Assembly: GCA_903859815.1 (NCBI GenBank) | Contig: CAIOOA010000016.1 | Span: 1-34,559 of the forward strand | Reading direction: 5' to 3' | Source: an uncultured Methylococcaceae bacterium | GTDB taxonomy: Bacteria > Pseudomonadota > Gammaproteobacteria > Methylococcales > Methylococcaceae | DNA: 34,559 nucleotides | Shown here: positions 15,826-24,522 of the stretch, one piece after another | Numbering within the stretch: the first letter of the stretch is position 1 | Layout of the letters: each line of letters starts with the position of its first letter | Made by a program: the position numbers and the translations under genes | The notes under the pieces: model-generated | What the model saw: the letters and a program-made list of their open reading frames with translations, nothing else | Told to the model about the DNA's origin: nothing | The model's database searches: none

Positions 15826-17297
15826 GTAAAAAAAGTCTGACTTTTGGTTCCAAAGATGGAATGCGTTTTATATTAGACTGGCGTAGCGATTATCCGACGG
15901 GCAATGGGCCTATTGGTAAATCTTGGGGGGAAATGCAACTATGGGTACAAGATACTTTGGTATGGGGATATAAAGACAAATCAGGAAAAACTAGAGGGAT
16001 TGCTTGGAATTGGATTGATATTCTTGAATTTTTGGGAAACGCTTGGCCTTATTTAATTGAGGAAGAGCAACATCCAATAGCCTTTGGCTCTGATTCCAAA
16101 CAGCCTACCTATTTAAACGAACTTTGGGTTAATGTAAAGCAGCGACTGCACAATCTTCCTGATACTGAAGCAGATGAAGAAGATGAGTTATTCCGTGATT
16201 TCTTAGCAGTACACGATTTTTCGGAAGCGCTTCATGGAGCATCTGTTCCGAAGTTACTATGTTTGCGGCGAGGGAATCAGCTATTGGCAGCAACAGAACG
16301 GCAGGAATGGGTGCTGCCTTTTGCAGATACCTTATCGACCTTGCAAAGCTTAGGCGACAGCATTTTGTCTCGCCTTGATGAATTAAAGGATCGGCGTTCG
16401 GAGATTGCCCGTAATCGTTGGAATGAGCGTGATTCCAGTATGCCTTTGATGCAGCGTTGGCAAATTGCCACCGGTATGGAAGCGGATCAACTCCGTCGAA
16501 TTTTGCCAAAAAATATCAATACTGCTGCTGCGAACGATGAAACTTATCAAATCAAAGCTGCCGCTCGAATGCTTGGCAAAAAACTTACAGAAGGCCAGTT
16601 ACGCGACTTGCTTGAAAGTATTAACAACATAGAACATACTGCTGGTTTTGATCTATCCGATTTGTGGCTTGATGCGACGAATATATTGCGTCAACATGAA
16701 TCTGACAAACCAGCGATACAGGGCTATAACTTGGCGAATATGCTGAGAGAAGCCATAAATTGCCCTAGCGGGAAAGTTGATCCAGAAGCCTTGTTATCAG
16801 AGTGGGGCGTTGTAATTCAAGAATTTGAAATGGGCTCTAGTGATTTAGATGCCATTGCCGTATGGAGAAATAAATCCACTCCAATCATAATGTTAAACAT
16901 GGCAGGCCCACGTACCAAGTTCTCGACCGGGAAACGGTCAACGCTCGCACATGAGATTTGTCATATTTTGGTTGACATGGATGGTGCTTTACCAGCCATT
17001 GAAGTGCTTGGAGGAGAGGTAGCCCGACCCATTGAACAAAGGGCTGATGCTTTTGCCGCCGAATTCCTGCTGCCCCGCGCTCAAGCTAGGTTCTATTTCG
17101 AGCAGAAATTGGCGATTGCCTCTGATGAAGAACGTGAGAATGCAATTCGTCTAGCGGTAGGTGATCTTGCCAAAGAATATGAAGTCAGTCACGAAATGAC
17201 TGTTTGGCAAATACGAAATTCTTCTGCTATCTCAAGAGAAGATGATGACCAGAAATTAAATAAATACATCAACTCAATCTATAAGCCAAATACCTGA
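15822..17297 (+). CDS. ImmA/IrrE-family zinc metallopeptidase with long N-terminal extension
   Basis: The C-terminal third is an ImmA/IrrE gluzincin domain: TLAHEICHILVD holds the HExxH zinc motif (His377, Glu378, His381), and EQRADAFAAEFLLP provides the third ligand (about Glu405). These peptidases typically cleave repressors to switch phage, stress or toxin genes. The N-terminal 270 or so residues, which include a tryptophan-rich start (SWGEMQLWVQDTLVWGY) and a helical DELKDRRSEIARNRW segment, have no match I can name. The start at 15822 (491 aa) overlaps the previous stop (ATGA); the longer frame from 15807 is less likely. Composition is AT-rich, suggesting transfer together with the upstream gene. 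Confidence 0.85.
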   Translation: MSKKSLTFGSKDGMRFILDWRSDYPTGNGPIGKSWGEMQLWVQDTLVWGYKDKSGKTRGIAWNWIDILEFLGNAWPYLIEEEQHPIAFGSDSKQPTYLNELWVNVKQRLHNLPDTEADEEDELFRDFLAVHDFSEALHGASVPKLLCLRRGNQLLAATERQEWVLPFADTLSTLQSLGDSILSRLDELKDRRSEIARNRWNERDSSMPLMQRWQIATGMEADQLRRILPKNINTAAANDETYQIKAAARMLGKKLTEGQLRDLLESINNIEHTAGFDLSDLWLDATNILRQHESDKPAIQGYNLANMLREAINCPSGKVDPEALLSEWGVVIQEFEMGSSDLDAIAVWRNKSTPIIMLNMAGPRTKFSTGKRSTLAHEICHILVDMDGALPAIEVLGGEVARPIEQRADAFAAEFLLPRAQARFYFEQKLAIASDEERENAIRLAVGDLAKEYEVSHEMTVWQIRNSSAISREDDDQKLNKYINSIYKPNT

Positions 17298-17347
17298 ATT
17301 TAAAAATGGACGTTCAAAGCTAATAAAGCCTTTAGAAGGAAACAACA

Positions 17348-17581
17348 ATGCCCACCTCAGTCGTCCAATTATTTAAAGAAGCCTGCCGCTTGGACGAAGG
17401 CGACCGGGCTGCGTTGGCAGGTTTGCTTTTGGAAAGCCTGGATCAAGTGCCTAGCCCCGGCGTGGAAGCAGCTTGGGCCGAGGAAATCGAACGCCGGATA
17501 CGCGAACTGGATTCCGGCGAAGTGAAGACAGTGGCTTGGGAAGATGTCAAAACCCGGCTCTTGGAGCGAAAGAACGAATAA
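17348..17581 (+). CDS. Addiction-module component family antitoxin, orphan
   Basis: At 77 aa it matches in length and pattern the putative addiction-module component family (VVQLFKEACRLDEGDRAALAGLLLESLD, then a C-terminal AWAEEIERRIRELDSGEVKTVAWEDV). These proteins are usually followed by a RelE/ParE toxin; here the next gene is nifE, so the toxin is missing. AGAAGG lies 8 nt upstream of the ATG. GC-rich codon use like the nif genes sets it apart from the ImmA pair just before it. Confidence 0.85.
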   Translation: MPTSVVQLFKEACRLDEGDRAALAGLLLESLDQVPSPGVEAAWAEEIERRIRELDSGEVKTVAWEDVKTRLLERKNE

Positions 17582-17608
17582 CATCCACTAGGGATGTAAT
17601 CCGTTCTT

Positions 17609-17624
17609 TGTCCTATTCCCTACA
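17609..17624. promoter_or_regulatory. NifA upstream activator site of nifE
   Basis: TGT-cctattccct-ACA, an exact match to TGT-N10-ACA, centred about 77 bp upstream of the expected start site, in the normal NifA range. Confidence 0.8.
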
Positions 17625-17667
17625 AACCCCCATCACTATCCTTCTTTAATATCAACCAGATAAACTC

Positions 17668-17683
17668 TGGCCCATAGTTTGCT
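17668..17683 (+). promoter_or_regulatory. Sigma-54 (-24/-12) promoter of nifE
   Basis: TGGCCCAtagtTTGCT matches TGGCACR-N4-TTGCW with one mismatch and has GG-N10-GC. Transcription would start near 17694. This excludes the frame start at 17683 and leaves ATG 17707 or 17722 for nifE. Confidence 0.85.
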
Positions 17684-17721
17684 TGGTTCCTTCCAAAGTC
17701 CAACCAATGGCAGGAACAGGT

Positions 17722-19104
17722 ATGAAATCAAACAAACAAATTGCCGAGATTTTGGATGAACCGGCTTGTGAACACAATAAGAAGTCCAAATCAGGCTGTT
17801 CCAAGCCGAGTCCCGGCGCCAGTGCCGGGGGTTGTGCTTTCGACGGGGCGCAGATTGCCTTATTGCCCATCGTCGATGTGGCCCATATTGTCCACGGGCC
17901 GATTGCCTGTGCCGGCAGTTCTTGGGACAACCGGGGAACCCGCTCTTCTGGGCCGACCCTCTATCGAATGGGCATGACGACTGACCTGACCGAACAAGAC
18001 ATAGTCATGGGCCGGTCGGAAAAGCGTTTGTTTCATTCCATTAAACAAGCGGTGGAAACCTATGCCCCACCTGCCGTTTTCATTTACAACACCTGCGTTC
18101 CGGCCTTGATTGGCGACGACATTGAAGCGGTGTGCAAAGCTGCCAGTGAACGCTTCGGTGTGCCCGTGGTTCCCGTTGATTCGGCGGGTTTCTATGGAAC
18201 CAAGAACATGGGCAACCGCATTGCCGGCGATGCCATGGTGAAATATGTCGTCGGAACCCGCGATCCTGACCCCCTACCTGCTTCGGTGCAAAGACCGGGC
18301 ATTACGGTGCATGACGTGAACCTGATTGGCGAATACAACATCGCTGGCGAATTTTGGCATGTGTTGCCGTTATTGGATGAGTTGGGTTTGCGGGTGCTTT
18401 GCACCTTGTCCGGCGATGCCCGTTTCCGCGAAGTGCAAACCATGCACAAGGCCAAGGTCAATATGATGGTGTGTTCCAAAGCCATGCTCAATGTGGCTCG
18501 CAAGCTGGAAAAGCAATTCGGCACGCCGTGGTTCGAGGGCAGTTTTTATGGCATTAGCGACACTAGTCAAGCCTTGCGCGATTTCGCCCGTTTGATCGGC
18601 GACCCTGACTTGACGGCCCGCACCGAGGCGTTGATCGCCCGCGAAGAGTCCCGCATCCTTGCCGCGCTGGAACCGTGGAAGCAACGGCTCAACGGTAAAC
18701 GGGTATTGCTAAACACGGGTGGCGTGAAAAGCTGGTCGGTCGTGTCGGCTTTGCAAGACTTAGGAATGGTGGTGGTTGCCACCGGCACCAAGAAATCGAC
18801 CGAAGAGGATAAGGCTCGCATCCGCGAACTGATGGGCGAGGAAGCCTTGATGTTGGACGATGTCAGCCCAAGGAAATTGCTGCAAGTGGTCAAGGATTAC
18901 CGCTGCGACATTCTGATTGCCGGCGGTCGCAATCTATACACTGCGCTTAAGGCACGGCTGGCGTTCCTAGACATCAATCAAGAACGGGAATTCGGCTATG
19001 CCGGTTATGACGGTATGTTGGAGCTAGTTCGACAATTAGCCTTGACCATCGAAAGCCCGGTGTGGGAGGCTGTTCGCACCCCTGCGCCTTGGCGCACTTT
19101 GTAA
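17722..19104 (+). CDS. nifE: NifE, nitrogenase FeMo-cofactor scaffold alpha subunit
   Basis: NifE forms with NifN the scaffold on which the NifB-cofactor becomes FeMo-co. The sequence parallels Azotobacter NifE nearly throughout: [10 protein letters not shown] near the start, [74 protein letters not shown] and [20 protein letters not shown]. Cys38 and the cysteines in GPIACAGS and YNTCVP are the expected cluster ligands. I chose ATG 17722 (460 aa) since it aligns with the known N-terminus and has AGGA 8 nt upstream. Notably nifN does not follow; the next genes are an unknown and nifF. It has its own NifA/sigma-54 promoter. Confidence 0.96.
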   Translation: MKSNKQIAEILDEPACEHNKKSKSGCSKPSPGASAGGCAFDGAQIALLPIVDVAHIVHGPIACAGSSWDNRGTRSSGPTLYRMGMTTDLTEQDIVMGRSEKRLFHSIKQAVETYAPPAVFIYNTCVPALIGDDIEAVCKAASERFGVPVVPVDSAGFYGTKNMGNRIAGDAMVKYVVGTRDPDPLPASVQRPGITVHDVNLIGEYNIAGEFWHVLPLLDELGLRVLCTLSGDARFREVQTMHKAKVNMMVCSKAMLNVARKLEKQFGTPWFEGSFYGISDTSQALRDFARLIGDPDLTARTEALIAREESRILAALEPWKQRLNGKRVLLNTGGVKSWSVVSALQDLGMVVVATGTKKSTEEDKARIRELMGEEALMLDDVSPRKLLQVVKDYRCDILIAGGRNLYTALKARLAFLDINQEREFGYAGYDGMLELVRQLALTIESPVWEAVRTPAPWRTL

Positions 19105-19301
19105 GGTTTGCGACAAAGACGGCGATTGGGGCGCATCCACCACAATATTGATTAGCGGGTGGGGTAGCTTAAGCCATGATTTATCGAGAAAATTTCCGTA
19201 GGAAGGTAAACACGCATTATTGGCCTAATTTGTGTATGGATGTTACCAAGAGTCTTAAATACACAGTCACCCATTGATGCACGACCTAGGCGTAAACTGT
19301 G

Positions 19302-19628
19302 ATGAATGTTTGGGCAATTAACAAAGATAATGCGATCAGGCGGTTATTGCATGTTTTGAGTGAACGTTTTGGTTCCGATGTGTTTGTCCTGAGTGAACGC
19401 TGGGAAAAAGACGATAGTGCTGTTGGCATATACCTACCGGGCGAGGAATTTCTTCTTGCCTATATTTTCACCTATGGGCAGGAAATGGGTAGATACGGCC
19501 TGCATTTGGAATACCCAGATGCACAGAACCTCGGCGCTACGACGCAAATGCAGGAAAACCTTGGCTTAAACCAGTTGGTTGAATTATTGCAAGCGCATTT
19601 TAATATCGAGCCGCGTCAAAGCGGGTGA
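19302..19628 (+). CDS. Hypothetical protein between nifE and nifF
   Basis: I do not recognise this 108-aa protein. It begins MNVWAINKDNAIRRLLHVLSERFG, followed by an alternating strand-like region (VGIYLPGEEFLLAYIFTYGQEMGRYGLHLEYP) and a C-terminal helix; no cysteine, no membrane segment. It is probably a compact alpha/beta protein. ATG 19302 or GTG 19299 could start it. It lies 48 nt before nifF in the same direction, so it may share a transcript and be nif-regulated, but no clear sigma-54 box lies in the 197 nt before it (a poor GG-N10-GC match at 19160 only). Confidence 0.65.
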   Translation: MNVWAINKDNAIRRLLHVLSERFGSDVFVLSERWEKDDSAVGIYLPGEEFLLAYIFTYGQEMGRYGLHLEYPDAQNLGATTQMQENLGLNQLVELLQAHFNIEPRQSG

Positions 19629-19676
19629 TTTGAAGAAAACCTAAAGTTAAGTTTAATTGTTGAAGAGGATAATGAT

Positions 19677-20213
19677 ATGGGCAAAATTGGCATCTTTTTT
19701 GGTTCCGACACCGGCAATACTCGCCGGGTTGCAAAATCCATCCACAAAAAACTGGGCGATGATGCTGATGCACCTGTCAACGTCAATAAAGCCACTGTGG
19801 AAGACCTGCTTAAGTACGATGCATTAATACTCGGTACGCCAACCTTGGGCGATGGCGAACTCCCCGGCTTAACATCCGGGGCAGGTGCCGAAAGTTGGGA
19901 GGAGTTTTTGCCGAAATTGAAAGATGTAGACTTATCTGGAAAGGTTGTCGCGTTGTTCGGTTTGGGCGACCAAGAAGGATATGGACATGAATTTGTCGAT
20001 GCTTTGATTTTCATCTATGACCAAGTGATTGAATGCGGCGCAACCGTCGTCGGTTCTTGGCCTACCGATGGCTATAGCTTTGAAGCGTCGAAAGCCGTAG
20101 TCGAGGGTGATTTTGTCGGCTTGGTGCTCGACAACGACAATCAAAAGGATCAGACCGAAGAACGTATCGACGAATGGCTGGAAATCGTCAAGCCTGAGTT
20201 GCTGGCTGATTGA
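19677..20213 (+). CDS. nifF: NifF, long-chain flavodoxin, electron donor to nitrogenase
   Basis: FMN-binding flavodoxin that reduces the nitrogenase Fe protein (NifH). The phosphate loop is GSDTGNTR near the N-terminus. The long-chain insertion and the TSGAGAESWEEFLPKL segment match Azotobacter-type NifF, as do ILGTPTLGDGELPG, VALFGLGDQ and SWPTDGYSFEASKAV. At 178 aa the length is right. A ribosome site GAAGAGG lies about 9 nt upstream. The context, behind nifE, supports NifF over a housekeeping flavodoxin. Confidence 0.93.
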   Translation: MGKIGIFFGSDTGNTRRVAKSIHKKLGDDADAPVNVNKATVEDLLKYDALILGTPTLGDGELPGLTSGAGAESWEEFLPKLKDVDLSGKVVALFGLGDQEGYGHEFVDALIFIYDQVIECGATVVGSWPTDGYSFEASKAVVEGDFVGLVLDNDNQKDQTEERIDEWLEIVKPELLAD

Positions 20214-20296
20214 TTCCTGCTTCCACATTAATCTTAAGATACGGCCCTTGATGCCGGATACCGAGCCGGGGTCGCAATAGTTTTGGACAAATTAAC

Positions 20297-20515
20297 ATGA
20301 GCATTAAAGTCATCAAAGCCTTCTCTGAAAAGGCCAAAACCGATCCTGAGGTCAAGGAAAAACTCTTGGCCTGTGAGAGAATCAAGGAACTCCTTACCTT
20401 AGCCAAAGAACAAGGTTTTGAAATTGACGAGGATGAGTTATATCCGCCGAATGAACCGCAATTCACCGCCGACCAGCTTTCCGCACGGATGGGCAAGGCG
20501 CTGTTGCGAGTTTGA
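20297..20515 (+). CDS. Nif11-like small protein
   Basis: This 72-aa protein resembles the Nif11 domain: an N-terminal helix with KAFSEKAKTDPEVKEKLLACE, then ELLTLAKEQGFEIDEDEL. Nif11 proteins were first noted near nif genes and a subset became leader peptides for modified natural products. Here there is no GG-type cleavage site, no core-peptide tail and no modification enzyme nearby, so a nif-related role is more likely than a leader. It starts 83 nt after nifF and may be co-transcribed. Confidence 0.75.
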   Translation: MSIKVIKAFSEKAKTDPEVKEKLLACERIKELLTLAKEQGFEIDEDELYPPNEPQFTADQLSARMGKALLRV

Positions 20516-20766
20516 TGGATTAGGATGCGGTGGGCAGTGGTGCTTAGACCACCGCTTCACCGCTCCTCACCCGAAGAAAGTCGAGACAAACCCCAATAGA
20601 TGCATTACAACCTTGCTTTATTTGAGTCAATCATGATTCAATCGAACGGTTATCTTGCGCAGCAAACGTAAAATCTCCCAAGTCTCAAAATCGAGTATAA
20701 TTATCTGACCAAGCACAAGAAAGGCTTGTTTCTGTTCAAATAAAACAATTATACGGGAGAGTCATC

Positions 20767-21933
20767 ATGTCCGAGAATATCGCTTGCCCACAAACAAGTA
20801 CCCCAAAAAACATCGTTGTCTTTTGTGACGGAACTTGGAATCAGCCAGACCAGAAGACTAAGGAAGGTGGCAAACCATGCCCCACCAATGTCGCTAAATT
20901 GTTTGAAGCCGTGTGTCCGTTCGACATCAACGGGAATCCACAACTCGTACATTACCTCAGAGGAGTCGGAACCCGTCGGATGGAACGGATCAAGGGTGGC
21001 GGTTTTGGCTACGGCATTTCCGACAACATCAAGGAAGGGTATCAGTTCATTTGTAGCAATTATCAACCCGGTGACCGCATATACCTATTCGGCTTCAGCC
21101 GGGGTGCTTATACCGCTCGTAGTATTGCAGGTTTTATCAATAATGTAGGGATTTTACGAAAGTCCCTTTTTTATAAGACCAATGAAGCTTTCGATCATTA
21201 TCGGGATAACTCCAAGGAATGGCAGCCGGACGCTCAGAATTCCATCGATTATCAGAAAGCCAACGGATATCTAGATGACCATGGCGAGCCAAGCAAGAAA
21301 ATCCATTTCCTGGGCGTGTGGGATACGGTAGGTGCCTTGGGAGCGCCCTATGGAGTGGTCATACGCTGGATTATTGACAAGTTATTCAAATGTAGTTTTC
21401 ACCATACCGATTTGTCTTCGAGCATTGAAAGTGCCTACCATGCGGTTGCCATGGATGAAAAGCGCTGGCCGTTTCGTCCGACTCTTTGGGATCAGGAAGC
21501 CATTGATCCGGCTATTCGAGACAATTTTGAACAAATCTGGTTTCCCGGCGTGCATTCTGACGTAGGTGGCGGTTACCCGGAAACCGCGCTTTCGGATATA
21601 CCCTTAAACTGGATGGCAACAAAGGCGAGTCATCGCGGATTGTGCTTGGACCTCAACTTGGTGCAAGATCCTGAGGTTTCCCCTGTCCCAAACTCCATCA
21701 ATGCAGCAGCCAATATGCATGATTCTCAGACATGGCTTTACCGTCTGGCAACCGTGTTGTTTGTCAAACTACCCTCTGTCTTAAAGATACCGCTGCCAAG
21801 TTGGGATAAGAAAGAGGCGGCCACCGATCCAATAGAGATTAAACGGATTGACTGGAATGGTAACTATAATAGGGCAGTTCCAGACGATGCCAAATTTGAC
21901 ATTACCCTTACTGGCTCAAGCCAGCACCCTTAG
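20767..21933 (+). CDS. DUF2235 (Tle1-like) alpha/beta-hydrolase, putative phospholipase
   Basis: The DUF2235 domain fills the 388 aa: NIVVFCDGTWNQ at the start, the nucleophile elbow GFSRGAYTAR (Ser111), FLGVWDTVGALGAP (Asp186) and FPGVHSDVGGGY (His263), i.e. a complete Ser-Asp-His triad as in type VI lipase effectors of the Tle1 family. There is no signal peptide or membrane segment. GGGAG lies 8 nt upstream of the ATG. No type VI secretion genes (VgrG, adaptor, immunity protein) are next to it. It faces the five-gene GTPase operon, with only 41 nt between stops, and could be that system's membrane-attacking effector or an unrelated neighbour. Confidence 0.88.
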   Translation: MSENIACPQTSTPKNIVVFCDGTWNQPDQKTKEGGKPCPTNVAKLFEAVCPFDINGNPQLVHYLRGVGTRRMERIKGGGFGYGISDNIKEGYQFICSNYQPGDRIYLFGFSRGAYTARSIAGFINNVGILRKSLFYKTNEAFDHYRDNSKEWQPDAQNSIDYQKANGYLDDHGEPSKKIHFLGVWDTVGALGAPYGVVIRWIIDKLFKCSFHHTDLSSSIESAYHAVAMDEKRWPFRPTLWDQEAIDPAIRDNFEQIWFPGVHSDVGGGYPETALSDIPLNWMATKASHRGLCLDLNLVQDPEVSPVPNSINAAANMHDSQTWLYRLATVLFVKLPSVLKIPLPSWDKKEAATDPIEIKRIDWNGNYNRAVPDDAKFDITLTGSSQHP

Positions 21934-21974
21934 GCTAATACACTCAACAACAATTCGGGCGGATACTAGAAAAC

Positions 21975-23081
21975 TCACCCTGACGGCAAACAGGCGCTAG
22001 TCAACCACTCGCCATAACTCCCGCCATGCCCGATTAGGCCGGACAAGCTACATGCCTGTTCGGCTTCCCGCTTCCCGTCAAAATGCGAGGCGACAAACGC
22101 AAATTCGGGCAGGGAAGCCAGCCGTAAATATTGGTCTTGGGCATACTGTTGGAATTCGCGGGGCGGGCCGATGAGGTCGTTTAAAAATTGATGATCCGGC
22201 TCATGGTAGAGGGTGAGTATCTCAACGCCGAGACGGTGCAGACGCGACGCTTCGGTTTCGACATCTTGTTGGCGGACACAGGCATCCCCTCCCTTTGGCA
22301 CGGGCCGCACAATGGAATGGCCGGGCGAGTCGCCACTGAGCAGCAGCAGCTTGCGCGCAGCGGGTCGCCAATGAAAAGACTGACAGGCTGCCAGTGCGTC
22401 CGCCAAGGCATCGACAAAATCCCCCCCGCTGCTGGGTTTATTCAATAGCAATTGTCGCTCGATTTGTTCCGGGCTGGACACTCGCAACAAACCCGGGTGG
22501 ATGTCCGTTGGAAATAGCCGGTAGGCAGGTTGCAAATCGGCTGCGGTGACATTCGGAATCGGTTGGTCGCCAAAGGCTAAGACGGCACAGCGGCATTCTT
22601 GAAAATGCCCCATTAACGCATCCATAAAACCGCGCAACTTCGCCACATGAGCGGCCCAGCGGTCCTGGTCTGCCAGCAGCGGCCAAGATTTTTTCCCCGG
22701 CTCAAAAACCCGCACCGTCGCATCAATGACGATAACCATATCCAAATTCCCATGGTGTCTCGTCGGCACTATAGGATGCACAGGAGGCTGCAAGGCAGGA
22801 TTGTTCGGCAATAAAGCCATGGGGCGGCCGGGACATTCGACAAGCAACTTGCCTGCTTCGTCTTGTCGAATTACCAGCGACAGTATTTCCCCGCCGTCGC
22901 CAGGTATCTCGGCGCGAAACAACACGGTGTCACCCGTTTGCACCAACACATGCAAATGCGTCGCCCCCGGCAAATTGCGCAATTCCACCCGACAGCCAGT
23001 TCCCGCCCCGTTCAAGGGCAGTGGATGGGCATGCAAGTCCGATGCATTGGCGGGAAAGGCGATTAGGTCAAAGGTGGGCAT
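21975..23081 (-). CDS. vWA-like domain protein, last gene of the GTPase-system operon
   Basis: This 368-aa protein has an N-terminal beta-rich region (1-100) and then a von Willebrand A-like Rossmann domain: MVIVIDATVRV (Asp120) at the place of the MIDAS DxSxS motif, here degenerate, CAVLAFGDQP, SSGGDFVDALADALAAC and RKLLLLSGDSPGHS. Metal binding is therefore uncertain. No signal peptide is seen. It starts 41 nt after the preceding gene and is GC-richer than it. vWA proteins in conflict systems usually act as adaptors or assembly platforms; that is inference here. Confidence 0.7.
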   Translation of the reverse strand: MPTFDLIAFPANASDLHAHPLPLNGAGTGCRVELRNLPGATHLHVLVQTGDTVLFRAEIPGDGGEILSLVIRQDEAGKLLVECPGRPMALLPNNPALQPPVHPIVPTRHHGNLDMVIVIDATVRVFEPGKKSWPLLADQDRWAAHVAKLRGFMDALMGHFQECRCAVLAFGDQPIPNVTAADLQPAYRLFPTDIHPGLLRVSSPEQIERQLLLNKPSSGGDFVDALADALAACQSFHWRPAARKLLLLSGDSPGHSIVRPVPKGGDACVRQQDVETEASRLHRLGVEILTLYHEPDHQFLNDLIGPPREFQQYAQDQYLRLASLPEFAFVASHFDGKREAEQACSLSGLIGHGGSYGEWLTSACLPSG

Positions 23082-23122
23082 GATGTCTCATGATTAGCTA
23101 AGCTTATTACTCATTGTCTTTT

Positions 23123-24511
23123 CTATTTTGGTTTGATTTTGTCCAGCCTAGCGGTTAATTGTTTGATTTGCTCAAGGGCTTTTTCAGGTGCTGTTGCGAC
23201 GCAAATTTTTGCATTGAATACCTGCTCAAAATTTTTCTTTAGCTCATCATCTTGAAAATCAATGTTTGTAGGAGATTGCGGCCAACATGTTATATTGGCA
23301 TCTGAGGTTAATGATATGTCCTTGTTGCTATAAAGTTCATCGAATTTATTGGCTATCTTGTTCCATGACTCCGTACTTAAATGACTTTTTGCTTCGGCAT
23401 TGGCGAGTAAGGCTTGAAGTTTGATGATACCCCAAAAGAATGATCTTTCTACCGATAGGGCAGCGGCATTTTCCACATTTAATTCAACAATATCTTCTTG
23501 TGTAAAATATGGACTTAAAATCGTTTTAAATCGATTGTCGGTGGCAGATTTGGATTTTAGTTTTGTGACTAGAGCAAAGATGGCATTCTGTAAATCAGAG
23601 TTGGATTTTGCTGTCTTTTTACTTTGATCGCTATTTTCATTCAAGGCTTTGGCAGTCGCTGTTTCAACGTTACTTGAACTTAAAGGTGTTGAAGCCTTTG
23701 CGTCGGCAGCTTGCTCGGAAAATGATGATTGACCTAATGGTTGGCCACTATGACTATCTTGTTGCGTTTCAGAATGTGAGTGGGCTGCTATGGTGGGGGT
23801 TAGAGCGAGCCAAAGATGAGGGTAAGCATAACTTAATACCAATAGCACAACCACAAAACCTAAACTTATCCATGAGGTTAGGGTGAACGGAGACTGCATG
23901 TCACCATTAAATGCGGCAGTTCCGTTTTCTGTCAGGCCAGCTCTTTCACTAATAATTCGTTCCAAGCGTTCAATTCTCAAATCTAAGCTCGGTCTTCTTA
24001 GGATATGCAACATATTGGTTTCGAAGTCAGCAGGAAACCAGGAAGAATAATTTTCGCGAAAAGAGCGAAAATGGGCTTCCGCCTCGGTGTCGACGGGTAT
24101 GATGAGATGGGCATCTCTTGCCAGCGGTAAGCGTAAGGAAATATTCGTAAACGGATATGAGCGCAATTCACCACCATACTCAATGCAAAAAATAGTTTGT
24201 GGCGGTTCAAACCCACCCACATTTTCTTCTCCGACTTTGGATATTTCGACGATTAGACGACCGTCAGATCGATTTTCTTCAACCAGCAAGCCACCACCGC
24301 TTTGACGCATAGACTCACGTAGGTTGGCTTTAAAGGCTGTGTATATTGCCGGGTTGCCGGTACTAAGCTTCTCTTGATAAAAACCATCATCTAACAGTTG
24401 CTTAGTATAAAATAGCAGAAAATGAAGACTATCTTTGAGTTCAATTCTAATCCGCTGTTCTTTTCCACCATCCGACTGACGGTTGCGGAAGAATGTCAAT
24501 AGATCGTTCAT
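23123..24511 (-). CDS. Single-span membrane protein of the GTPase-system operon
   Basis: Not recognised. The 462-aa protein has a soluble N-terminal region (about 1-205) with strands such as RIRIELKDSLHFLLFYTKQLL and IFCIEYGGEL, one transmembrane helix (about 212-235, WISLGFVVVLLVLSYAY), a Ser/Gln-rich linker (245-300) and a helical C-terminal domain. It starts 11 nt after the large GAP1-like gene, so the two are co-transcribed. The sequence is AT-rich like the 3' half of its neighbour. It may connect the cytoplasmic GTPase machinery with the membrane. Confidence 0.72.
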   Translation of the reverse strand: MNDLLTFFRNRQSDGGKEQRIRIELKDSLHFLLFYTKQLLDDGFYQEKLSTGNPAIYTAFKANLRESMRQSGGGLLVEENRSDGRLIVEISKVGEENVGGFEPPQTIFCIEYGGELRSYPFTNISLRLPLARDAHLIIPVDTEAEAHFRSFRENYSSWFPADFETNMLHILRRPSLDLRIERLERIISERAGLTENGTAAFNGDMQSPFTLTSWISLGFVVVLLVLSYAYPHLWLALTPTIAAHSHSETQQDSHSGQPLGQSSFSEQAADAKASTPLSSSNVETATAKALNENSDQSKKTAKSNSDLQNAIFALVTKLKSKSATDNRFKTILSPYFTQEDIVELNVENAAALSVERSFFWGIIKLQALLANAEAKSHLSTESWNKIANKFDELYSNKDISLTSDANITCWPQSPTNIDFQDDELKKNFEQVFNAKICVATAPEKALEQIKQLTARLDKIKPK

Positions 24512-24522
24512 GGTTCTGCACT

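Noticed and set aside
19160-19176. Possible sigma-54 box (TGGGGTAGCTTAAGC) upstream of the 19302 gene
   Set aside because: Only GG-N10-GC fits, most other consensus positions fail, and no TGT-N10-ACA is near.
19176-19277. 33-aa frame in the nifE-19302 gap
   Set aside because: No ribosome site, no motif; consistent with chance.
20527-20556. Hairpin GCGGTGG...CCACCGC after the Nif11-like gene as terminator
   Set aside because: Seven-bp stem with a large loop and no T-run; too weak to call.
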